Assembly: GCA_018894105.1 (NCBI GenBank)
Contig: CM032131.1
Span: 19,449,578-19,513,577, forward strand
Direction of reading: 5' to 3'
From: Jacaranda mimosifolia
Taxonomy: Eukaryota; Streptophyta; Magnoliopsida; Lamiales; Bignoniaceae
DNA length: 64,000 bases
In this document: one piece after another, positions 32,165 through 44,102 of the stretch
Layout: each line of letters begins with the position of its first letter
How positions within the stretch are numbered: position 1 is the stretch's first letter
Translations under genes and position numbers: made by a program
Notes under the pieces: model-generated
The model's database searches: none
What the model saw: the letters and a program-made list of their open reading frames with translations, nothing else
What the model was told of the DNA's origin: nothing

Positions 32165-33640
32165 ATGTTTTGATTTCATGGATATGTTCATCTTGGGTTA
32201 AATTATTTTACGATTAGAAGATGGAAGTACCTTACCTCTATGATACTCATAATTAGAAAGCTTTGCCGTCTCATCTATATCTATGTTTCGTGGCATATGT
32301 TTACGTAGAATTAAGAATTAATATAAAAGGATCAATTAAATAGATTAATTTATTATAATAATTTAATTGTGCAAGTAAGTTCCCAGAGTTATAAGCATAC
32401 TACTAGCATATTAATTATTAAAAGGGGTCATAGATAAGTTTTGTCCAGTTCATATCTCAATAAGGAAATAAATTTCAATCGTTAAATTAAATAACTAATT
32501 AACTAGATGAGCTAAAATTATTTTATAAGATGGATTTATTTAATTAATTAATGAGATCGTTTATAGAACTGAAAAAAGTCCAATTAAAAATGGTTAGCTA
32601 ATTTGATTGGATTGTTGAGGAGTCATTGCCCTAATAGCATTAGGGCAAGAAGGACGCCTTATAAATTAGAGGTCATGAGCTTGGTGCCGACTGAATAAGT
32701 GTTGTAACCATCTTTATGGTAGGCAGGTTATTACTGTATTTCATATCTTGATTTTAAGGGAGTAATTATTTGTATTTCATATGTTTAAAATATTGATGCA
32801 CTAAATGAAATATATTCAATCATTTTTAATAACAAATTAGTTTATTGGATCAATTAATTAAAATGGATCTTAATTGAAACGTGAAATTTTAAATTTAATT
32901 AATTGACTGAGTTAATAATTGGAATTAGTTTATTAAGAATATAATAAATCCAATTTGTTTTTATGTGCTCCTTTTGAGTATAAGAAACCAAAAACTAAAT
33001 GTCCTAATATAAATTAAGGAGTTAGTAGTTTCCTTCCAAACTCAAAACATCATTTCTTAAAAGTAGAATAAGAAACTTAATTGTATGCGCACATATTAGA
33101 TATGAAATAACCATACCAGAGAAATATTTGGAACTCTTAGACGAAACAATATAAAGGGGGTCTTTTGTTAACTTTTCTTGATTTCAATAGTAAGAATAGA
33201 TAGTGACTTGGATTATTTCATAATTTATTATAATTAATCGTTCGAAACTTAGTTCGCATGAAAATTAAATTACTTATAATTTATCCAATCACAACTGCAA
33301 AGAAACATAATAGTTTCTTTAAGAATGTTATAACTTTTGCATTTATTTAAAAAATTTATAAATTCTGCTGCCCCACATATTCCAAAACTTATGTAAGCCA
33401 AATAATAAGCTGGTCTAAGACTCCAAGCTGAGAACTAGCACGGTGGCACTAGACCATGGACCTTCGTCAAAACAAAATGTCTAAGCCCATAGGCATAGGG
33501 CCTGGGCTTAATAAGTTAAGAACTATCAGAGCAAACTAGTACCCTGTTTACTGGGATCCTTCACCAGAAGTTCATACTTCCATAAATCACATTACCTTAC
33601 ACTTATATATGTGAGACTTTAAGGTTCAAATACTAATAAA
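32165..33640. other. Intergenic AT-rich DNA
   Basis: No gene recognised. A short perfect inverted repeat CCCTAAT-AGC-ATTAGGG lies near 32630-32647. A somewhat less AT-rich stretch at 33365-33560 has no ORF of note. It may include older LTR debris, which cannot be shown from the sequence alone. Confidence 0.35.
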
Positions 33641-33644
33641 CGCT

Positions 33645-34330
33645 TTGGATGTGGTTGGTATGTAGAAAAGGGGTCAAGATGAAATGGGGCAAATCCAAAT
33701 CTATTACTAAACCTATGCTTGGTATAATTTAAAAATGAAAATCCTCATTCCCAAAAGCATATGTTTAGCTACTACTTCCCTCCCCTATGGGTGTACCTAT
33801 TCCCAATTAATTAGGAATGAACTTATATTTGTATTTGACAAAATAACCCTCTAATATTTAATAAAAGAATTTTAAACCATCACAAAAACCGTTGTATACA
33901 TCTTCTTCTTTATAGGGATTTCTCCCATAATCTTCAAACTTTAATAAAAGAATCTCCTTTACAGGGATTTCACTCATAATCTTCAAAATCCAGTAAAAGA
34001 AAAACTAACTAGGTATCACATCTTTTATTTTTACCCAAAAAATTAATTTTACTTCACAAAATATAAATAAATTATAATCTTTGTCATGCATTTTATGAAT
34101 TAAAAAAAAAATTTAAGATTGTATAAAAAATAGAATTATAAGATATAAATAATTTATCAATAAAATATTTTATTTTAAGAATTTTGAACAAAAAGTTAAT
34201 TTGGTCATTTAAAATACTTTCTTTCAATTCCTACCGGTCATTGCTAAATACGAATCATGATATTGGAATCAAGTAAGGCATGATTTCATTCATTTTTTCA
34301 TTCATAATCATGCCAAGCATATGAAAACAT
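33645..34330. mobile_element. Candidate MITE-like repeat
   Basis: The left end 'TTGGATGTGGTTGGTATG' and the complement of the right end ('ATATGCTTGGCATGATTATG') share a TTGG(T/C)ATGA-type terminus in opposite orientation, and both are followed by ATGAAATGG/ATGAATGAAA-like words. The interior is AT-rich and non-coding. This resembles small non-autonomous DNA elements common in eudicots, but no target duplication was established. Confidence 0.35.
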
Positions 34331-36435
34331 ACACTAATACCATTCATTTCTCATGTTCATCTAATTATTAATGAAGTTATTCCATTCTCACCTAATCTCA
34401 TTTTTGTATACGAATCGCCATGCATCTTAAAATGCTTGTGTATATAAATTAAAAGAAACAGCTTAATACTCATAAAACGTTACAGACCTTACAATAAATA
34501 TGCTTAATTTATAATGGATTTTCAATAAAATAAAAGGTGGGAGTAATTCTTCACACGGCTAGTTTCCATGTATATAATATAATTGGGCATTTTGATTCCC
34601 AATTTGTGGCACTGGCACTGGCACTGGCACATGCATGCACTATCGGTCGCGTAATGGTAGTCGCCACTTAATTCAAGTTTCTTGCGAATCTTGGCAACAA
34701 ATGAGAATACATATTTCCAAAGAAAAAGGTGGTAAGTGGTGACTTGTGAAGAGAAGATATGGATTGGATTAAGTAGCTGGATTTGTAGAATTGCCAGCAA
34801 AGCATGAAAAGATATATATTATAGGTGCAATTCATTCATTCTATTCCACTTGTCAACTGGCAAAAACCTAGAAAAGAGGCCACAAAATTACGAGGTCCAC
34901 GCCTTGATTATTTTTCTTTCTTATGTCACGTCATTTGTTCCCAAAAAATTGCACATTCTGCACCTTCCCCCCCTTCAATTTTCCTTAACCATCACTCTTT
35001 TGAAATAAAATAATTAGCAACACAATATTGAATTTATGTTACTAGTAATTATGTATTAAATGATATCTATCTATCTATCATAATAATAAATTTCACTAAC
35101 AAAATAGTTTTTAATTATTAATATTGAAAATTAGCATTATATTTATCACAATCACAAGAATACATTTTGTGTCAGAAATAATCATTATGTATGTATTACT
35201 GTTTATCAATAACAACTAAGTATACAAATCTCATATTACTAATTACTAATGCTGGCATCTGATTCGTAATTTCAATTATTATTGAACTTATAAAAGCTAT
35301 TATTATTATTATTATGAAAATTAATTCTTTTCAATTAACATATAATTTATAAAAAATTTATATTGTCACTTCACATTTATATCTTATTATTGATATTATT
35401 TTTCCTTACAGCAAAAAATAAAATTCTTTATCAAATGTCCCTCACTTTTCAAACACTAAAATTTTGATTTGTCTCAAAACTTAGGAAATTAATAATGATC
35501 AATCCATAGTTAATAATAAAAATTCATAGCATTAGCTATGATATAAACCTAACTGAATTCAAAGCAGATACTCTTTTATATAATCCTAGCTACGATCTAT
35601 ATGTAGTTACATGTTTATTTTTTAATTAATTTTGTTACTTGTTGTCTTCAGAATTACATTTGCTATGAAAAATTTATAGTTATAGCTTGTAGCATAGCTA
35701 TAAGCTATAACTATAAATTACTTTCATAGTAATTTTTAGAAGATACCTAATTTTTTTATAATGATTATTAATTCCATCAAAATGTTGAAATTTCAATTAA
35801 TTTTTGGATTCTTTTGCCATTGAAAATAAAATCCAACTTACAATTTAATTTTATAGGATTTATGTTGAAATTTTGGAACACCTTCAAGAACTTTATGATC
35901 GAATTTTTAAAGATGTTTTGAGATATCCCAAAATTTAAAAATTATTAAAATGTTTTATATTTTATATATAATACAATACATGATAGTAAATTTTTATTAA
36001 TGAAATAATACTTAAAATCACTAACTTAATAGTGACATAAATTTAATGAAAAGATTCTCAACAAATGTACTTACACTTAGTCTCAAGTAATTATAATTGG
36101 GCAATTTTGGAAAAAAAAATTCATTTTGAGAAATTGAAACTTAGATTGAAAAATTCTAAAGAAAATATAAATAATATACTTTGGACAAACCGTAAAAACC
36201 TCCATAAAATAGTTATCAAAGAAACAATGCTTAATTATTTTTAGAATTTGTTATTAAATATTTAATAAAACTTAGCACTATACAAATATTTTAGATTTTA
36301 AAGATATATAATTACAGATATCCAAAATTTCTAGCTATGATTGACAAACTTTCAAGATTTTTCTGAATTAAAGTTTAAATCTTAATTGGAATTGATTAAA
36401 ATTTTGATGGATTTACAACTCCAGAGAGAGAGAGA
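34331..36435. other. Intergenic AT-rich DNA
   Basis: No gene recognised. Contains a TGGCAC hexamer repeat (about four copies, 34607-34630), a short TATC repeat near 35070, an ATT repeat near 35317, and a long hairpin at 35663-35729 listed separately. Confidence 0.4.
35663..35729. repeat. Long near-perfect hairpin
   Basis: Arms 35672-35688 and 35702-35718 are perfect 17-bp inverted copies, with a 13-base loop. Outside them CTATGAAA (35663-35670) pairs with TTTCATAG (35722-35729), with a small bulge between. Weak pairing seems to go further out. It could be a tiny palindromic transposon relic or the foldback of a small-RNA precursor; no evidence decides. Confidence 0.6.
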
Positions 36436-36729
36436 TCTATACTATATAAAAAGTGTGAGGACATTAATAGTGTGTCATCTTATAAATTGACAAAATTAAC
36501 TTTATTTCAGAAGATATTAACAAGATAATTTTTTTTCTTTTTTATTTTTCTATCTCTTATTTTTTCTCTAATAATTTATTTTTTATTTTTCTTCTATTAT
36601 CTTATTTCATCTTAATTTATTTGTTCTTAAATTTTAAATAAATATAGTTGAAAATATTAAAAAATTACAATAACATATAAAAAAATAATTAAATATTTTA
36701 TTTATTTTTATAAAATAAAAATTTTAGAG

Positions 36730-37088
36730 TCAGTTTGGTTTTGTTTTCCAGAGGTATTTTTATTTTCTGGTGAAAAAAAATAGTAAAAAGTTAGTTATAA
36801 ATGTGAGTTTGAAAATAAAATATTGCTTGGATGTTTTGTTTAAAATGAAATGGTTATGTAAGGTTGAAAATGAATTGTATTTGAATATTGTTATGTTTTT
36901 GTTTCAAAAGTTGTGCAAATGAGAGTATGAGAAAATAAAGTATGAAAATGGAGAGAGAATATAAAAGTGTATTTGAAAAAATATGCTGAGAATGAAAATA
37001 TTTATGAAAAGAGGAGAGAAATTGATATTTTTTTATTTTCTTTTTTAGAAGAAAATAAAATTGATATTTAAAACAAAACTAAATGGGC
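36730..37088 (+). mobile_element. MITE of the 'GTTTGGTTTTGTTTTC' family, copy 1
   Basis: About 359 bp with inverted ends CAGTTTGGTTTTGTTTTC / AAACAAAACTAAATGGGC. The interior shares long blocks with 50135-50495, such as 'GTTTGAAAATAAAATATTG' and 'AAAATGAAATG'. It is non-coding. The family occurs at least four times in this window. Confidence 0.65.
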
Positions 37089-37328
37089 ACTTAATACACA
37101 CATTGAGTGTGCTAGAATTACTAATCATGTAATATGATGGATGTAACTAATCATGTAATGAGAGAAAGAAAGAGACAAGAAAAGGATGATTAGTTGGGCG
37201 GTTTCTTGCGCATCCAAGCAAAAACTTGATTGGACTCCCACAACACTTTTTCACGATACTAGCTAGCTAGTCATGCATTAATTTCTTTGTAATTTATATT
37301 ACTATATAGATATAGAAATAGATATAGA

Positions 37329-37391
<63 letters not shown>

Positions 37392-37714
37392 CCGTACTAA
37401 GAATGGAAATTGCATGGGTTCAACACACGCTTTAAATCAACTGCTCTATTATGTTTTTTGTACGCATTTCGTTGCGTCTTCAAAATGCTAACTGGATTTG
37501 CCGTTGGAATGATTTGCACCACATATATACATATACATCAATTAATAGTTTGCTGATGAAAACATGGTTTTAGTACACTAACGTTAATTAGCTGTGAATT
37601 ATAGATCATTGCAATCCACTATATGTCCTATTTATTATCTAAGTTTGACATTTCTACTCGTCGCATTAAATGGCGTCCTAATAAAATTGCAATTTGACTT
37701 ATAACTATGAGATC

Positions 37715-37745
<31 letters not shown>

Positions 37746-40335
37746 TTGGTGTAATGAACTTAAGTACCATGATGGGATGCCAAAAAGCTTTGTTTTTATT
37801 GGTTCATTCATTGATTGTAATGTGTTCATCTAGAAATTGTTCCACTTGACCGTTTAATTTATCTTCTTAGAAATGTATTATTTATCAAATAATATAGTTT
37901 TTATATGATCACGTTCAAATAAAATTATTACAGTAATAATCATTTCTTCTTTTTTTTTTTTTTATCTTTGTTTGTTAGAAATAACTTTTTCTCAATTAAA
38001 CAATTCACAGAATTAGGAAACTAATATAATCACACAAAAAAAATGCTATTTCTTTATTGCTTTCTCTATTTTGAATTTATCACTGATCTTATATCCTTCT
38101 TAAAATGTCCCAAAATAATATCTGTTTTCTTAAATGAAATTTCGTTCTAAAATTATCCTCTCCTATTCATTTAAAGTAATGATAGGACGCAACTAATTAT
38201 CAACCCCTATTTTTAAAACTTTTAAGGGTAATACACATACTGTAAAAGAGCACCAAACATACACTTTTCAAACATTAATTTAAAACTTCATGTCGGGTAC
38301 TGAATTCGAACTCAAACTCTATACTTTTTATGAGATACTAGAAATAATCCATTTTAGGTTGGTTTAGGTCTAATTAAATAATATTCAAATTATCACTATT
38401 TCTTAAAAAGAGAAAAATAATACAACGAAAGACAGTTACTCCATGCCTATAATTACTCCAGTACAGCAATTGCTATGATGCATTTATATGCAATTACAGG
38501 CGGCAAATTGGCAAACAAATAGAGTCTTGTGAAAATCCTAAAGAAACTCAAGTATCATTGGCATTGAAAGAATACTTCTTTCATATCAACAATCCTAATT
38601 ACAATGATTAATTTATGCAAATGATTGCGTAACAAAATTTTCAACCACAGTTTAAGTCTTCTTAATTAATTAACCAACAACTAGGTTTACAATTATTACA
38701 ATGTTTCAATGAATTTCAATCCATATTAAAGTGATTCCCTTAGCGATCCGCTATCTTCACTAATATTTTAATTACAACTATATATTATTTCAAAATTATG
38801 TCCCCACCATTAATATTTGACTGAAATTTCAGATCTTACAATTAATGTGGGAGAAAGAGCTGGATTTAATTTGCAACATGTAATTAAGATTTAACTGGAC
38901 CGCCAAAAAGTCTTAGTCCAATCGAGTTATTGCGAATATATAACTTGAAATTGAGCAAATTGTGTATTTTTTTTTTACACTAATTAGTTGCATAGTACTA
39001 TCCGAAAATGTGGAGGATTTATTAAACTACCATTTGCAGCAACTGGTACATATGAATATATGAATTTCAACAAGAATGATCAACTTTTTTGTCTGCAGCT
39101 GATCGAATAAATGGATTGTAGTACTTAATAATTTCCAAAACTAATTTAGTTCCAAACATAGTTAATTTATTTAATAATCCATATAATCAACAATGTTAAT
39201 ATATCGTCTTAGACATGCCATCTTTGAAAGGATTAAGATTAGACCTTATTGTAGTGCGAATATGGAACATTCAACCACCAAAATCTTATTTTTGTAATGT
39301 TTTTCTTCGTTTTAGCATTTAAATTATACGTTAAAAAACTATTGGTTGGTGACTTAATTTATTTTGGACATAAGACCTTTATTTTATTTTATTTTATTTT
39401 TGTTAACTATAGCAATGTATATGTTGTCCGTGGAGTCCATAATTAACGAACGTGGTTCAAGGGAGTTTGTATGGTTATGGTTCAACCATAATCACTGTTA
39501 TTGGGGCCCTAAAGATCATGAAACCCTTATAATTAAGTAATTTTGTTTATTTATGATCAATGATAATGCTAATTAATTGGTTTTGGAGTGAGATGACGAT
39601 GATCTAATCTGTCTTCAAATATTAAAGTTCAATTGTTTTGAGATATTGTCTCATTGATACACATATATGGCAAAGGATTTTACCTTAAAAAGATGCCTCA
39701 AAATATTGGGGAAAAAAAAATAAAAAATAACTTATAAGCTATCTCAAATTCTCTTTTTTTTATTTATATGAAACAACTAAATAACGTTAGAGTGGAGTGG
39801 AAAGAAGTAGGAGAGGGACACCACCGGCCATGAAATTAGAACCACCCAGATTGGATTTGCTGCAAGATTTTCAGTCAACATGCGATGTATATGGGTCTGC
39901 ATAACAACCCCTTGGGTGTAAGTCACTCTCAACAGTACATTAATTTTTATTTCTTATTAATCATGCATTTTTCCATAATATAATAATGACATATTAGGTC
40001 GAGTAGTTATTGTTTGTTAACGTGTTCATTAGCTATATTTTCCAGCCTAGTTGCATCAGTCTCCCCTATTATGTCGGAGGTCTTGTATTCAATCCGAAAT
40101 GGACACACTGTGCACCTTATGTGCATTGTGTGTAGTTCATACTTCGATTTATTTGATTTGAGAATAAAAAAATATTGATTTGTTGAAAGAATAAAAATTC
40201 AACATTTATAGTGCTCTCTCTCTCTCAAAAGAAAAAAGCTCTATTTTCCAATAAGGTTACAATTTAATGTAGTATCATAGACAATAAAAATATGAAAATT
40301 GATTTCTTGTTAATTCAATTAATATTGATCTTCTA
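37089..40335. other. Intergenic AT-rich DNA
   Basis: No gene recognised. It includes the ATT microsatellite listed separately, an (AT)n(AC)n tract at 37710-37745 and a poly-T run near 37952. A stretch at 40040-40200 has weak tRNA-like A and B box words and could be a SINE relic. Confidence 0.35.
37330..37391. repeat. (ATT)n microsatellite, about 62 bp
   Basis: About 20 uninterrupted ATT units. Perfect units suggest high length variability. Confidence 0.95.
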
Positions 40336-41040
40336 CTGTTGATTTTGCCTTAAAATTTGGGCTGAATTGACGAGAACCAAAAGAAGAATGAAGCGAAATG
40401 GAGCAAGGGGTATGGGCTCAAGGAGCACACCCCGACATGCATCGTCAGGATGCTGCGCACCTGGGCGCAAGGCACACTATGACAGGCAGTAGACAAAGAT
40501 GTATCATGTGCCCGAGCACAAGGTTGCCACGCCTGGGTGCGCGGCATACTATAATGCCGCACCTTGGCACGAGTTGTACTTGCCAAGGCGCACAACATAC
40601 CAAATCCACTTGGCCAGTTTTTGGACTTTCTCGGCACCAAGTAGTTTTGTGCGCGCTGGGGCGCAAGCCTTGTGCGCCCTAGCCAGCGTCACAAGGTCCA
40701 TGGACCTAGGACTCTAGTTTTGAGGTATTTATACAAACTTTCTTCTGGGACAATTAGAGACAGCATAACACGAGGGTTTCTATACTGCTTTTGAATTAGT
40801 TTCTCAAGGCAGAGTTTAGAACGAGGGTATTAGTTGTTCTCGTGAGACTTGTGGGATTCAAGTTTGTACTTGCACTTTAATTTGAGATTAATAAAATTCA
40901 TTTTCTTTGTCGGGTAGATTAAGCACATCGCCAAACTATGTTAAATCTTGTTGTCATATTTTATCGAATTATTTTACTGTTATTTTATAATTTTTACAAT
41001 AGATCCTCCTGAGTTTGAACACCAACTGTGGAATATAATT
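40336..41040 (+). repeat. GC-rich island, candidate solo LTR or retroelement fragment
   Basis: 40400-40690 is strikingly GC-rich against an AT-rich background, with recurring words such as GGGCGCAAGGC, GGGTGCGCGGC and TGCGCCCTAGC. It is followed by a TATA-like TATTTATAC (about 40725-40733) and an AATAAAA signal near 40890. GC-rich upstream, TATA box, short transcript and poly(A) signal in this order fit an LTR. No paired LTR, primer binding site or target duplication was identified, and the overlapping short ORFs on both strands look like by-products of GC richness. Confidence 0.4.
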
Positions 41041-43457
41041 ATACATGACCTCGTAGGAATATGGCCTCTATAAGTTTATTTGAATATTTAGTCTTATACT
41101 TTTAACATTTAAATGTAGCATTCACTCATTGGACTATTGTGCCATTTTTTAACAAATTTTGAGCTTTTGAGTTTTAGGTCTGACATTAGTCTAATAGATT
41201 AGTCGTAAAATACAATATTGAGTTTGGATCGATGCAGTGCACTACTGATTTAATGAAATATAAAAATTTATAACAAAACTTAATAAATTTCAACAATATC
41301 ATGTTTTGATAAAGAATTAGGGTTGCCAAATTGAAATTATTGACATCCCACAAAGTATTACTAATTAATAATAAGTCTAATTTCAATATGAGTTACTGAA
41401 TCTCAATGTAATTAACAATTACATGAGAAAACAGACCATCAGAGCCAAAGGTAACTTATAAAGTTATGTTTGATCAATTGCAAATTTTAATGATGAATTC
41501 GGAAATACTAACCCTATGTTTGGAATTTGGATTTTGATGTGAAAAATGCTAAGAATTTTTTTTTTGGTGTTTCAAATGATGCAACTCTATATTTTACTGT
41601 TTGAGCATGCATTTACACTTCCCTTCTCTTTTTCCTCACTATTTTTCTTGATCCAAACATAATATAAAAAGAATTATTATTTTTTCTTCTGAATAATAAC
41701 TTTATTGTTTTAATTTTTTCTTTCCTTTCTTACTACTAGCTAGTAGAAGGGCCCATAAATATTGGTACGAACTTCCAATTCTCGCATTGTTGAAAATCGG
41801 CCAAATTTCTGCCACACGCTCAAATTTGTCTTTTTCAGGAGATATCCAAGTTTTAAAACTAAAATCAACGGGTACCAATTTTGCAGTACTGTATTTAACC
41901 TGTTTGGAGAAGCAATTGGTTTTACTTTTTTGCACAAATTAAATTCCCTCATTATCAAGTAAGATACTCATGTTTTCAGAAAAATGATAAACTCAAGCCG
42001 CCCAAGTTTTTGTTTTCCCTTTGATTTTTTTTTTTTTTTTTTTTTGGCCCCCACCTCAGATTTTCAGAATTATAGTATACGACTTTCAAACACAAGTAAC
42101 AAAATTTCCTGTCTTCATAATAACTAAATTAAAGTACTTCGTATAATCGAAACAAATCCATACAATTAGTCAGACATTTATAGAAACAAAATCCATGTGA
42201 TCAGCGAAACCCTGAAAACAATTGAATTTTATTGCCACTAACAAGGTAACAGATGGGCTACATGCACCAAGTTGATCGAGTTTTATATCTTTCTTTTTGT
42301 TTAAAAATAAAAAATAAAAAATAATAATAATAATGATGCATTAAAATGTTGAAATGTGGAAATCAAATCAAATGGGCCACTTGGGCTGTTGCTGAATTTT
42401 GTCTTCTTATAATTCTTTCATTGTATCCAGTTTTCAGTTCCAAATGATGATCTTACATGACATTTTATCAATTAGTGATAATTCCAAATCTCAAAACATC
42501 ATTAGAGCAAAACCATGTCCTAAGCTAATTACCGTCCAGCAAAATTGGCAGTGAAACAATTGGCTCATTAAACCCGGTTTATTAATTTCTTAGTTCGGTT
42601 CTTGTTTTTACTCGAGTACTAATGGAATAATTTATTAATGACCGCCGGCAATATTTATCTTGACGACATAATTAATGTAATCTTATAATTTTATATGCAT
42701 AATTAATCACTAGATTGATTTTAGGGACCAAAGGCGGCAAAAAGGAAGAGAGACGTATGCTTAAAATAACATATGTGTGGATTTGGTTACTTTGGAATTA
42801 GTTGTGCTACTTGAATAAAATTGCAACAAAAGTCATTTTGAAGACTTCAACTAAGTTAATTTTAAGTAAAGCAATTAATTATATACATCATGATCTTAGT
42901 ATAAATGATTAATTCAATATATATATATATATATACACTATTTATAACTATTTTATTACAATAAATAATTAATGAGATAACAATATTTTCCTTAATATTG
43001 AATGAGATATATTTGGACACATCTTATAGGATATGAATTCAAGGTCTCATATTGTTCAATTTTGATTGCTTGGATGCTAATTCATTGACGAATTTAGATT
43101 AATGAAATGATTGTTAACATTTAATCATCATTTAACATAGTGACAAAAATATTTCTATCTAATTACAACCTACATCGGCATCAGATGCCACGGATCCAAT
43201 CAATTTGGAATATTATAATATCATGCTTGGACCATGATTTGATGAAAAAAAGGGGAAAGAAAAATAAAACTTATAAAATAAATAAAGTATAGAAAACTAT
43301 CATTTCAAGTTAATATATATAGTATTTTTTTTAGTACTTTCGGCCTGAAATTAAAACATATACATAATATAGAATTGAAATATTTTTGTCCTAAAAAATG
43401 AAAATAAAAGGGAAAAAATCTCATAGTACTTAAAGAGTAGAAATTACATTGTCTCGT

Positions 43458-43510
<53 letters not shown>

Positions 43511-44102
43511 GGAAATTAAATTTCTCTTCATTCTTAGTATAACAAATAAGCCAAAAAAATGTTAAGCAGCTACCTTTTTTTCATTATTACATTTTTATTT
43601 CAATCAAGAGAAAAAGGCATGATCAACTGTCCAAGCTGCAATCTATCGCACAAAAAGGCATAATGTTCGGTTAATTATAAGTTACTTTTCCTTTTTTCTT
43701 TTTCGTTTTTTGTTTTTTTGTGGATTCCCAAAACGTAGTTGGCCTTTTTCTAGATGGCTTTTTCGTGCGTGCGTGCAACTAATTTTTGTTTGGCCAAACT
43801 ATTCTCGCATGATTATTGTAATTATAAAATTTCTTTATGATTCATACACTATTTCCACGTATAATTAATTGTGTTATTAAGTATTGGAAATGTTTTTGGA
43901 TCTCATATTGAACTGTTCTACCAATTTTTTTTATTTTTTTAAAAAAAAAAGGTAATGCAATTAACATTAACTAACCAGTAGTTACTCACGATTTAAAGGT
44001 TTTTTAAGATCACAATTTTCATGTATAGGATAAATTTCAGAAGTTAAAATTATTCTTAACATTATTCTTAACCAGTCAATTTTCATGTATAGGATTAACA
44101 TT
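41041..44102. other. Intergenic AT-rich DNA
   Basis: No gene recognised. Contains a poly-T run (about 42026-42045), an (AT)n tract near 42920 and the AC microsatellite listed separately. Short ORFs (for example near 41700-41960 on both strands) have no recognisable content. Confidence 0.4.
43461..43507. repeat. (AC)n microsatellite, 47 bp
   Basis: Uninterrupted AC dinucleotides. A cysteine/valine-repeat ORF on the - strand here is only a translation of the repeat. Confidence 0.95.

Noticed and set aside
34522..34800. 92-codon ORF with Cys-Gln repeats on the - strand
   Set aside because: Produced by a TGGCAC hexamer repeat; no conserved domain, no supporting context.
40040..40200. SINE
   Set aside because: Only loose box A and box B words (TAGTTGCATCAGT, GGTCTTGTATTCAATCC); no target duplication or poly(A)/poly(T) tail could be fixed.
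40350..40717. Four overlapping ORFs of 72-96 codons on both strands in the GC-rich island
   Set aside because: Long ORFs arise by chance where stop codons are rare in GC-rich DNA. The translations are Cys/His/Arg/Pro-rich on both strands without a domain or splice context.
43305..43508. Cys/Val-repeat ORF
   Set aside because: Translation of the AC microsatellite.
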